64,000 bases of DNA from assembly GCA_001592805.2 (NCBI GenBank), contig CP051141.1, positions 1,550,001-1,614,000 on the forward strand. The letters run 5' to 3'. This document shows positions 45,138 through 55,000 of this stretch, piece after piece; position 1 is the stretch's first letter; the number at the start of each line of letters is the position of its first letter. A model generated the notes under the pieces. The model did no database searches and was not told the DNA's origin. It saw only the letters and a program-made list of their open reading frames with translations. Source of the DNA: Peltaster fructicola. Its lineage: Eukaryota; Ascomycota; Dothideomycetes. The translations under genes and the position numbers were made by a program.

Positions 45138-45716
45138 ATGGGTTTCGTAAGAGCATGAAAGTCAGGACATACCTTACCTCAACATTATGAGCATGATACT
45201 ACGACGGTGTTGGGTGTGGTGCTGCTACGGTCGAGAGGTAGTGGCTGTTTCGATAACATGCTTCTTCATGTATCTCAACTAGGCAGGATTGCCTTTTCTC
45301 TAATTAATACAATTCACTGCATCAACATCTCATTTGTGTCAAGTGTTTATGGTGTGGGCTATCTCGCCGCCTCGAATCGATGCAGCCTCGCCTGTTCCCT
45401 TCGAGCCATGCTAACACTGTGTGACCAGCTGTTCGATCACCTTGATAGATCTGACACAGGTAGCTGGTTTCATGCTCAACACAGCAAAGGCTTATAGATA
45501 CCAATTGCAACAGCGGGTTGCGCAGATGCGTCTAGAATACATCAATGGCCTCCTCCAGGTTCTCCGTGCCTGCTCTGATCCACGTCTTGAGACCATAGGC
45601 AATCAATAGTGACGACATGTGGTATTATGTCGGTACAGACCACCCATAGCAGGTCATTCCATTTGTTTTCCCAAGTGAAGATCACTTTGGTGCTGGATTC
45701 TTAAACATCCAGACCC
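45138..45716. other. Intergenic between sugar transporter and uS12m
   Basis: About 580 bp between convergent genes. It should contain both 3' UTRs. No supported gene. Confidence 0.4.
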
Positions 45717-46328
45717 TTATGTGGCCGCCTTGGGCTTTTTCGTGCCATACTTCGACCTGCTCGTTACTCTGTTTCCGACACCACCCTGCGCGAAATCAGC
45801 ACGTGAATATTCAATGTAATCCTGTCGGCTCACCAGATCCAATGCGCCTCGAACAAGGTGATACTTCACACCTGGACAATCCTGAGATCTACCACCTCTG
45901 ACCAGGACCACGGAGTGCTGCTGTATATTGTGTCCTACACGAATCAGCACAATCCAATATTCTGTGTCTGCCGACGAACCTTCTCCTTGAATGTATGCTG
46001 TAATGATCTTCCCACTGCTCAATCGTACTCTTGCAACTTTCCGCTCTCCTGAGTTGGGCTTCTTTGGTTTCACTATGCCGACTCGCAAGCATACTCCCTT
46101 CAGTTGCGGTCGGTCCACCATAGCTGGCGATGTAGGCTTGCGCGCTCGTTGCTCAACGCGGCATCCTCTGATTACTTGGTTGTAGGTTGCTTTGGTGCGA
46201 GGAGTTTGCGAAAATGATCGTGATTTTGCTTGAGCGACGCATCTGAGCGGCTGCACAGCTGGCGCACGAAGGCAGCCGCTGAAGCGTAATGGCAGTCGCA
46301 ACAAACCAAAGAAGGGATTCGATGCCAT
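45717..46328 (-). CDS. Mitochondrial ribosomal protein uS12m
   Basis: Mitochondrial small-subunit ribosomal protein of the S12 family, part of the decoding centre. The whole region 46328..45717 is one open frame, but two segments interrupt the conserved S12 sequence and have splice sites. They are 45935..45979 (45 bp, GTTCGT...GTGTAG) and 45786..45833 (48 bp, GTGAGC...CGCGCAG). Both are multiples of three and lack stops. Removing them gives [16 protein letters not shown] and [20 protein letters not shown], as in other S12 proteins. The spliced product is 172 residues. A mitochondrial leader ([14 protein letters not shown]...) precedes the S12 core, which has [24 protein letters not shown] in its usual place. 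Unspliced RNA would still encode a full-length product with two insertions. Confidence 0.92.
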   Translation of the reverse strand: MASNPFFGLLRLPLRFSGCLRAPAVQPLRCVAQAKSRSFSQTPRTKATYNQVIRGCRVEQRARKPTSPAMVDRPQLKGVCLRVGIVKPKKPNSGERKVARVRLSSGKIITAYIQGEGSSADTEYWIVLIRVGHNIQQHSVVLVRGGRSQDCPGVKYHLVRGALDLVSRQDYIEYSRADFAQGGVGNRVTSRSKYGTKKPKAAT

Positions 46329-46493
46329 GATGTGTGCTTAAAGGTTGCGACGAGATAGATGAGTTGTCGTGAAGTCATGGTGGACAAATCTGAACTCCGC
46401 ACAGACCATGCGTATCGAATACATTAGCACTCTTCTATATGTATGCGCTCTCTACGTAGTATGCCTTCTATTGTCTTGCCTTTGTAGGCGTTT

Positions 46494-47485
46494 CTATTTC
46501 TTGAGTCCAGCCTCACCCTTCTTGTAAGCTTCGAAGCCTTCCTTGGCAGCATCGTGAACTGTGGTCTCACCAGCAACAATCTGCTTAACCTTGCTCAAGA
46601 TGGACGACCAATCCTCAAAAACTGTGAATGGGACTTCCTCACGGACACAGTACTCGATCAGGTCTATAAAGTCAGTTCACGATTGTGTCTCGGCGCTGTT
46701 GTCTTACCGTGACCCTTCTTGGCGAAGAGCAGATCAGTCTCCCTGGCGGCAGACAAGTCTGAGACGCCATCTCCGGCGTAGAACATGGTTGGACGCTCAC
46801 CCTCTGGCAGCTGTGCGTAAGGACGAAGTGTCAATGACTTATCGTGGCCGAAGTGGCTAGCATTGTCAGCCTACAGCTAATCGGCATGCTCAAAGCTTAC
46901 CTGTCATCGTGGAACTTGATCTCCCAGCCGCCCTTCTCCTCGATAGTCTTGCCGGCACGAGCTGCGACGTCGTTGCTGACAATGTCGAGCTTATCATGGT
47001 CCGGACCGACCAGATTCTTCAAGATGGCGCGAATGATCGGCTCCATACCAGAAGAAACGACGACTGTCGGAATGTTGTTCTTCAGGGACCACTGGAAGTA
47101 CTCGTTGAAGTATGGATCCAGCTTGATGTTCTTGACCAGGAGATCAATACACTCCGGATATGGCGCGGTCACAGAGTCCATCATGTCCCGGAAAGAGTCT
47201 CTGCACGAATATGAGCGAGTCCATGACAGTGTGCTGATTGCAGTCGCACCTGAAGCTGACCTTTTCCTCAAGGACATCCTTGTTCAACTGTTTTCGCTTC
47301 TTCTGGCCGAAGCCAATGTTGTCTGTCTGTACGAAGGTTAGCTACAATTCGTGTGATTGCTGTATCCTCACCATGTAGTCATTGCTATCGGTCAGAGTGA
47401 TGGTGCCATCAAAATCGGTGAAGAAGATGAACTTGGGGTTCTTGAAAGGCGAGTTCATCGCTGGCAGATCTGCTGAGTTCACCAT
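46494..47485 (-). CDS. HAD-family phosphatase (PSP-like)
   Basis: A soluble phosphatase of the haloacid dehalogenase superfamily, subgroup like phosphoserine or DKMTP phosphatases; natural substrate unknown. Five exons: 47372..47485, 47250..47326, 46901..47200, 46708..46856 and 46494..46663, with introns of 45, 49, 44 and 44 bp. All splice sites are GT-AG and the phases agree; the product is 269 residues. HAD motif I is FFTDFDGTITLTDSND (nucleophile Asp in DFDGT), motif II is VVVSSGM, and motif IV is YAGDGVSDLSAARE. The last exon ends in AYKKGEAGLKK. The acceptor before exon 2 has two AG choices four bases apart (ACAGACAG), and only the upstream one keeps the frame. Confidence 0.9.
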
Positions 47486-47756
47486 GGTGGCTGATATTGA
47501 TAAGCGTGGATGGTCCGTTTAATTTCGTCCTTGTAGTCCGGCGTGTGTTATTCAAAGCTTTCCTCCTTGAAGAGCAATACTTTAGCAAGATATCGAAGCA
47601 AGCACAATCGGAGATCACAAAAATTTGGTTGATTGTGCTATCTGGTCTTCCTAAGCGTCAGAAACTACGTCAATGGAGGGTTGAAATAAAAGTGGAGCCA
47701 AATCAGGAAGCTGTGGCAGTCGAGATACACGACTTGGTCTGCAGGAGTATCGCAGG

Positions 47757-49034
47757 ATGTCAACCTCCTATCAATGTTTGGCGACTACTGTGCGTCGTGT
47801 ATCAGTACGAAGAGTTCACCGAGCCGTGACCTCGACATACTCTACAACATCATGGACGTGCAAGTCATGTCAAACGAGACAACAGGCTCAATGGCCTCAT
47901 CCGACGCGCATACAGCTTGCGACAAGACCGTTTTCGATATCAAGCAAGCAACGAGATGAGAGACAAGACTTCAATACGGTTTCTAGCACCAATGGCCGGC
48001 CACAGACGCCTGCAGCAACATCAACAGCACTTCCTTCACATTCCGCTAAGCAAAGATCAGCATTCTCAAAACGGGTCAGCGAACTGACGGATTCCATCTT
48101 GGCAAGAGCATCAGTAGCTGGACAGCATATCAATACATACACCGGCACAGACTACTCCGGGATAGAAGCTCTGCGGCAGGAGATAACGGAGCAGGAGACT
48201 GGTGTTCGCGAGCGCCATACTGCTGTGAGCGCGGCGAAGGAGCGACACTCTGATGCACGTACGAAGCAGGCGACCTCACAGAAAGAGATAGTGGGTCTAT
48301 TGGAACGCAAGTCGTCATGGAGTCCCAGCGACCTCGAGCGATACATGACACTTGTGCGGTTGGAGCATGTGGATGATCAAGCTGTGCAGAAAGCTACGGA
48401 AGAACTAGCTCTCGCCGAAAGGGATCTCGAAGGCACTCGATCTCTGCTTGAGAAGCTTGAGCGGAAGCAATATCATGAAGAGCAGATCTGGAGCGACACG
48501 ATCCGCAGGAATAGCACGTGGGTGACCATTGGATTGATGGGTGCAAACATTCTTTTGCTGCTGGCTCAAATCTCCATTTTCGAGCCTTATCGTCGGCGGG
48601 AGATCGTGAAACAAATTAAAGAAGTCCTCGACGAACGGAGCACTGGAACAACTTCAGATGCAGTCGTTCAGCAGGTTGATGCTATTGTTGAGCCCATCAA
48701 TGTTTCACTTGAGCAGCTTGAGGAGCCCACCAGGGTCGTCGAGTCCACGAGTGGTCTTTTGGAGCACCTTGACACGCCCACGCTGACCGTCAAGCCCGTC
48801 ACAGAAGAGATCGTCCCAGAGCCAGGTGAATCTGACAGACCCACGCCACAGGCCTTCACTCACGACCTGCAAGGACAGCTTCGATATGTACAGGCAATGT
48901 TCCGCGATCTTTTCAGCGAACGAGCAGTCCAGCTGAAGCAAGTCGACGTCACCACTATTGCAATCGAAGGTGCTGCTGCAGGTGCTGCGTTGACCACTGC
49001 TATAGCTCTGCTCATTCTGCGAGGCTCTCATTGA
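47757..49034 (+). CDS. MDM33: Mitochondrial inner-membrane protein SHE9/MDM33
   Basis: Inner mitochondrial membrane protein that influences membrane fission and cristae shape. A single 425-codon exon from ATG 47757. It has a positively charged N-terminal presequence (MSTSYQCLATTVRRVSVRRV), then a coiled-coil domain (about residues 120-250), with YSGIEALRQEITEQE and LERYMTLVRLEHVDDQ as SHE9 signatures, and a membrane segment, WVTIGLMGANILLLLAQISIF (about 258-280), followed by EPYRRREI. A second hydrophobic segment closes the C-terminus (GAAAGAALTTAIALLIL). Its last seven bases overlap the stop end of the NECAP gene on the other strand. Confidence 0.9.
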   Translation: MSTSYQCLATTVRRVSVRRVHRAVTSTYSTTSWTCKSCQTRQQAQWPHPTRIQLATRPFSISSKQRDERQDFNTVSSTNGRPQTPAATSTALPSHSAKQRSAFSKRVSELTDSILARASVAGQHINTYTGTDYSGIEALRQEITEQETGVRERHTAVSAAKERHSDARTKQATSQKEIVGLLERKSSWSPSDLERYMTLVRLEHVDDQAVQKATEELALAERDLEGTRSLLEKLERKQYHEEQIWSDTIRRNSTWVTIGLMGANILLLLAQISIFEPYRRREIVKQIKEVLDERSTGTTSDAVVQQVDAIVEPINVSLEQLEEPTRVVESTSGLLEHLDTPTLTVKPVTEEIVPEPGESDRPTPQAFTHDLQGQLRYVQAMFRDLFSERAVQLKQVDVTTIAIEGAAAGAALTTAIALLILRGSH

Positions 49035-49765
49035 AACTCGCCGAACTCCCCGTCATCGAATCCGAGCGCTTGCGCAGACTTACCGCTTGGCGGCGGTGCT
49101 ATTGCGAAGTTGTCCAGACCACTCTTGGCATGCGAAGGCGGAGGTGCTATCGAGAATAATGCCGCCTCATCTGATGTGGATGCATTCGTGCTCGCAGGCT
49201 GTCGACGAGCCCTACCTCCCACCTGTATATGTATCTTCTCGCCCTCTTTCAAGCTGAAGTCTTGCTTCGTCACCTCCTCCAGCTTATGCTGTCCGCTGTT
49301 CTGCTGTGCACTACTTGTGCTGGCCATGCCAAGCACCTTCTGAGCCTCCGAAAGTGCGATGCCGAAGTCAAAAGCTGCAGTGCGGTCCTCGAAGCCAATT
49401 CCAAGAGTGGCTTTCATTTTACCTGACTGTACTCTGATCGCGAAGAAGCGGCTGCTGTCGAGAGCTGGTTGAACGACAGCTGTGCTGGTATAAGGTGCCG
49501 CTGCGAAGAGGTCGCCTGTGTTTGCATCTTCGAGGACAATCACAGCGCTTATTCTGTCGTCGATGGAGGTCTCAAGGATACGGATTCTTGCTGTAAATAT
49601 CTCTTGAGCTGTCGGCTGCGTCGGCGAGGTCCAAGAAGAGGCATTGAAGCCTTTGTTCGAGGTCAGCGACGGGATCTGATACACGTGAACGTTGCTGGCA
49701 ATGAACAGCACGCGCTGAATAGCATTGTCGGGCAGTGGTTGACCACTAGTCGGCTCGACCAGCAT
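49028..49765 (-). CDS. NECAP-like clathrin coat-associated protein
   Basis: Adaptin-ear-binding coat-associated protein that helps AP-2 function in clathrin endocytosis. A single exon of 245 codons. The PHear domain spans residues about 15-160, with QRVLFIASNVHVYQIP, SSWTSPTQPTAQEIFTARIR, AVIVLEDANTGDLFAAAPY and the diagnostic FFAIRVQSGKMKATLGIGFEDR. The rest is a low-complexity tail with PPPS repeats (SIAPPPSHAK, AIAPPPSGKS) and an acidic DDGEFGEFQ end that resembles an adaptor-binding motif. Together with SLA2 (10-13 kb) it is the second endocytosis gene in the window. The start is the first ATG, and it shares a 160-bp divergent promoter with LIA1. Confidence 0.92.
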   Translation of the reverse strand: MLVEPTSGQPLPDNAIQRVLFIASNVHVYQIPSLTSNKGFNASSWTSPTQPTAQEIFTARIRILETSIDDRISAVIVLEDANTGDLFAAAPYTSTAVVQPALDSSRFFAIRVQSGKMKATLGIGFEDRTAAFDFGIALSEAQKVLGMASTSSAQQNSGQHKLEEVTKQDFSLKEGEKIHIQVGGRARRQPASTNASTSDEAALFSIAPPPSHAKSGLDNFAIAPPPSGKSAQALGFDDGEFGEFQ

Positions 49766-49925
49766 GGTGCTTGTTCATTGTAGCTACATAAGCCTCACTG
49801 ATGAGGCTCTTCACAAGATGCCATCAGGGTCCAACGCAGTGCCCCACAGGCGCCAGCCAGATCGCAGACATGTGAAGAATTTTGGGGGTATTACTGTTGT
49901 GACGACACTCTACAACCAGCCCAGG

Positions 49926-50984
49926 ATGTCGCCAGCGGTCCTGTTAGATCATACTACAGGCACAGGAGACGCAGCAAGCGATCCAACGGTCAATGCGCTG
50001 CGCAAAACAATCACAGATGAGCAGGCACCACTTGCGAACAGATTCAGAGCACTATTTTCACTCAAGCATCTCGCCTCACAAGAGCCTCCTACACAACAGA
50101 CCCTTCCCGCAATAGAAGCAATCGCTGCAGCATTCGCCTCCCCATCAGCTCTCCTCAAACATGAGCTCGCGTATTGCCTCGGGCAGTCCGGCAAGCTGGA
50201 CGCGGTTCCGTTCCTGCGTGCAGTGCTCGAAGACTATGGAGAGGATGCCATGGTGCGACACGAGTCCGCGGAAGCTCTTGGCGCAATTGGGGACCAGGAC
50301 AGTCTGCAACTGTTGAAAGAGCGGAGGGATGATCCGAAGGAGGAAGAAGTCGTTCGAGAGACCTGCGTGATCGCAGTCGACAGGATAGAGTGGGAGCATT
50401 CAGAAGCTGGAAAGGCTGAGAAGCTGAAGCAAAGGTAGGTGGTGACGACGATAGACTATGGCCTGGCTGACAGACGTAGTGACTTTGCATCTGTTGATCC
50501 AGCACCCCCTCTAGCAGCATCCAACGCAGCAGCGTCGATATTAGAGCTGGAGACAACACTGCTTGATACGAAGCTTCCCTTGTTCCTAAGGTATCGTGCG
50601 ATGTTCGCGCTGCGGGATCTGGCATCGCCGCCAGACTTGCCGACGGCTGTACCAGCAGTGCTGTCGCTTGCCAAGGGCTTCGACGACCCATCGGCATTGT
50701 TTAGACACGAGATTGCGTTTGTGTTTGGTCAGCTCTCTCATCCAGCGTCGATACCGGCGTTGACGAGAGCTCTGGAGAAGCAGACTGAGCAGAGCATGGT
50801 ACGACATGAAGCAGCTGAGGCGTTGGGCTCGCTGGGAGAAGAGGATGGTGTCGAGGATATACTCAGGAGATTCTTGAATGACCCAGAGCAAGTCGTTAGA
50901 GATAGCGTCATAGTCGCTCTCGATATGGCTGATTTCGAGCGCAGTGGCGAAGTAGAGTATGCGACGATACCGGTAGCTGCGTGA
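49926..50984 (+). CDS. LIA1: Deoxyhypusine hydroxylase
   Basis: HEAT-repeat iron enzyme that hydroxylates deoxyhypusine on translation factor eIF5A, completing hypusine formation. Exons 49926..50434 and 50474..50984, with a very short 39-bp intron (GTAGGT...GACAG); joined reading is KLKQRRSDFASVDP. The protein is 339 residues. Four His-Glu metal ligand pairs are visible, in KHELAYCLGQ, RHESAEALGA, RHEIAFVFGQ and RHEAAEALGS. The two halves are internal repeats of the HEAT array. The ATG at 49926 (MSPAVLLDHTTG) was chosen because upstream in-frame sequence lacks the family pattern; another in-frame ATG exists around 49819. It is convergent with RPA12 with 68 bp between stops. Confidence 0.95.
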
Positions 50985-51052
50985 ATATAATGTCGTAATG
51001 AAAGACAATGCCTCAGGGTGGTCTTGCTCGGATATATATTCGACGTGCTTCC

Positions 51053-51467
51053 TCAGTTGTTCTCGTTCCACTTGTTGAAACACTTTGGGCACGTATAGAA
51101 GATGGTTGAGCCTTCATCTGCACTACGAAGTTGTCGTTCGTGATACCTGACCTCAGGTTCACCGCACTTCGGGCAAGCCACAGCGATGCTTGCTTCAGCT
51201 GGCTTCTGGTCGGGAAGATCTGCTACGTCTGAGCGCAGCCGTGTCCGCAACGTTGATGGGAATGCAGACGGTTTGGATGTTGTGATTATGACCTTGTTGG
51301 AGGTGTCTATGCGCTCTGTCACTACAGACGAAGCATTGATTCGTGCAGAACTAACCTAGGTTTTCGGTGTAACAAACATCACAAATTATCTTCGCCCTTT
51401 TCACCGTGTTGGCGGCAAGAAGATTGCCACAAGCTGTACAGAAGACCAGGGACCCGATTGCTGCCAT
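51053..51467 (-). CDS. RPA12: RNA polymerase I subunit RPA12
   Basis: Small Pol I subunit needed for transcript cleavage and termination in rDNA transcription, nucleolar. Exons 51356..51467 and 51053..51321, with an intron of only 34 bp (GTTAGT...CTGTAG). The joined product of 126 residues begins MAAIGSLVFCTACGNLL. The N-terminal zinc ribbon is CTACGN...CDVC. The C-terminal TFIIS-like ribbon is CPKCGEPEVRYHERQLRSADEGST...CPKC, with the RSADEGST loop that carries the acidic cleavage residues. The 34-bp intron is below the usual fungal minimum. The splice is required because the exon 1 frame meets a TAG right after the donor. Confidence 0.9.
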
Positions 51468-52073
51468 GTCTGGTGGCTACAGATCTTGAGGAGTTTTTGA
51501 GGCAGTTCTATATAGATTGGCGAAAAAAGACGCTAACCTCAGGGAGACGTGCATGGCGCTAACCATGACGGGCAATGGGAGACGCTACTCGTTTGCTACT
51601 TCTGTTTGCAGCACGTCCTTTCGACTTCCTTCGAGATATCATGGCACAGGTTCCGACAGGTCATTCAGACGAAGCATCATGTCTCTCCACAAAGCAACAG
51701 TCTGCGAGTCAGTAACCTGCGACGACTGAGCATAGTGACTGTTCAGTTCTCCTCAGCCCACAACACATCATCGAACTTGAGCATCCTGCTCAACAACTCT
51801 CTCCAGGTGTCTTCCAGAGCATTGTCGCAGGAACTTCGTTCTTGAGCGTCTGTTAATATAGCGCTAAAGAGCTTGTGGACGACTCAAGCATGATCTGCAA
51901 TCCCAAGAGCTGTTCGCAACTTCGACCTCTCATGAACTCGCTCGCTCCCTTCCAGCCCTGATCTGGTCTCGTTACGATCTTTGTCAGCGCTCAGTGAACA
52001 TCTAGGAGACTGATACTGGTCGGATACCCGGGCAGAAGCTATCTCTCGCGAACACTGGAGATCGATATCTACT
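51468..52073. promoter_or_regulatory. Divergent promoter of RPA12 and SCC2
   Basis: About 600 bp between head-to-head genes. No supported gene and no clear TATA element. Short frames on the plus strand may act as upstream ORFs of SCC2 if transcription starts early. Confidence 0.4.
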
Positions 52074-55000
52074 ATGAATGGTCCTCCAGCTCAATTCGGT
52101 CTGCAGCAGCATGCGCAGCAAGAACACAATGGCACAGTACTGGCTCATAAGGTCAAGACGCCGACGGTCCAGCAGGCTCTACCGTACACTCCATTCACTT
52201 CGATTATACCCTTCGACCCTTGTGAGTGTCTGCAAGCACATGCCACATTCACTCGACTGACGAAACATAGCGATCATCAAAGCACCAGCCTCTTCCTTGA
52301 TCACGGCAAAGGACGTTAGAGTGCTCGGCACAGAAACATCGAAGCATGCTCGCAGTGTGTTGAACAAGTTGAGTGCCGGTGCTACGCGAGCAGAGGTTGC
52401 ATCAGAGCAGTGCCAACAAACACTTCGCGACGTGCAGAGGCTTCTCAAGAGCAACAGCTTGACCCAATTGTGAGTGCGAATGACAACTGAGCCAAGCTCA
52501 GGGCTAATCAGAGGCTTCAGCAAGTTCCGCAAGCCGTTAAGACATAACACTAAGAGTGAAGAGAAGCCGATCAAGTCTAAGGCACCACATCTATCTGAAT
52601 TTGCGAGAATGATCTTTGACTCGGTCTCTATTGAGATCAGTCATGATAACGTGGAAGCTCGCACTGACTCACCTGCAACATCCAAGACTACCACAACAGC
52701 TCAGTCTCATGCGACCCCTAACGAGGCCAAGATGACGAGCGCAGCTGCTCCAGCAACCAATACTACTGCCCAGAGTAAAGCAAAGCTTCAGGCTGCTTGG
52801 CAACACAACTCAGCATTCACAGACAACAGTGTTTCGACATTTCCAACAAAGTCCGCTGCGCAGCCATCAGTGCCACATACAAACGATGACGGCACTACGG
52901 TTGGGGCATCGCACATCTCGGTGACAGCACTTCCAGACACTAAGCAACAATCTGTCGTTCGTTTGAGCACGGGAACTCACGGCACGATTCATGTCGACCA
53001 GAAAGCGAAAGGACAGGCTTCTGTGCAGGCTCTGACGACTCTCCTCATGGAGATGTTTGATGCCGAAGACACTATTGTAGCAGGAGACGACCTCAGCCAC
53101 GAGATACTGACCATCTTTCTTTTTCAGGACACCACGGACGGACCTAAGCATCTGCTCACACAAGCCACACAGACTCGACTAGAGAGTGCTATCCAGAAAG
53201 CAGCCAGCACAGGTCGCCTGGACAGCATACCGATAGAACATCTGAAAAGGGTACAGAGATTGTGTGACGATATCGTGCGGTCTTCGCTCGAAGTCCCTCT
53301 ACAATTGCAAGATGGCTGGACGGAAGCAGAAGTCGAGGAATGGGAACAGCGTCTAGTTTCAGCAGACGCTTCGCTATCGGCTGTTCGAACACTCCTCAAG
53401 ATCATGACTGCTGGCTGTGCAGATCGGGAGTTGCAACCAGAAGATTTGGTCCGAAGTCTCCTACAGACTATGCGCAACGTCGCTGAAACCGGCATCGTTG
53501 CGATGGTAGAGACTCATGGCGAGAAGAAGAAAGAGGAGCTAGGAGCTACAACGAAGTTTGCAGTCGGCCTCGAGCATCACGACCAGCTACTGGTCATCCT
53601 ACGAGGCTTCACGAAGGCATTGAAGTCGCTAAACGCACTTCTAGCAAAAGTCAATGTTGACGAGAGTGCAATCTCGAGCATCGTGTACATGTGCAAGCTG
53701 CTAATCTTTGCAGAGAATGCATCCACTGACCGAGAGTCAATTCTCGGCGTGCAGACATATGAAGGATCGCGACGATACGCTATGGACGTTCTTGCTAAAG
53801 TCTTCGACAGATATGCTGAGCAAAGACAGTATATCTTCGACGAGGTCCTGATGTCTTTAGAGAAGCTCCCAGGCACGAAACAGAGTGCTCGACAATTCCG
53901 TCTTCCAGATGCTAAGCCAATACAGCTTGTCTCTGCGCTGATCATGCAGTTGATACAAACGAGTGCCACACGCAATGGTCCCAAAACCTCGCAAGACGAC
54001 GATGGAGACGAACACTCCTCCGGGGATGAAGATGACAGTGAAGACGATCTTGCCAAAGACGACTCACCGTCGAAGAAAGATCAAACCAAGAACCTACCCA
54101 CCCTTGTGGCACCTCTGGACCAAGCAACACAGGGCAGTGCGATGTATGTCACCAAGACGCTGGTAGCACGAGCACTTGGCACAGCAAAGAATGCAGATGA
54201 GCCACACCGAAAACTCCTTGACATCTTTACCGAGGACTTCCTAAATGTCCTTCCGCTCCCTGAATGGCCCTCAGCAGAGATTCTCCTTCGTTCTCTGCTC
54301 AGACAGATGCTGGCCATCGTTGAGAACAAGAAAAGTGGTGTTCCTGCTCGCAACTTCGCTCTAGAGTCTCTGAGTCGTATGGGTTCTGGCATTCTAGAAC
54401 TACAAAGCCAAGCACAGTCACATGCGAGGGGTGTTACAGAGTCTGCGTTGGCAGAAAGGCTCAACAATATGCTGCAGCAGAATATCGATGGTCAACATCC
54501 GGATGACCTACTGCATATCGATGGCCCATATCGGATCATGCTAGAGTACCTGCACGGCAAGAAGAGCGATGGAGCTCAAACACATACTGCTATCGGATTC
54601 GACCTCCTACAGTGGGCTCAACAGGTCTGCAATACCCGCGACGTCTCAACAGACCCAGGCACCGAGAACGACTCAAGTACGCTTCTGCAGAGTAGACTGC
54701 GTGCAATGATGGTCAATCCACAGTGGTTCGAAACCAATGTTGCATATGACAATGTCTCGCCCGCGGAAGGACGCCTAGCAGCACTTGTCATTATCACTAG
54801 CTCACCCTTTTGCAAGGCATTCTCGAAGATCTTCAGCGTACTTCTGACCAACATGACCAGCGAGCACGCAACAGTCAAGAGCAAGAGCTTGCGGAGTGTC
54901 GTCACCCTTATCGAGACAGATCCAGCGGTACTCGACCGGAACCAATACATCCTACGAAGCATTTTACGCTGTACTGAGGACAGCTCACCAATTGTCAGGG

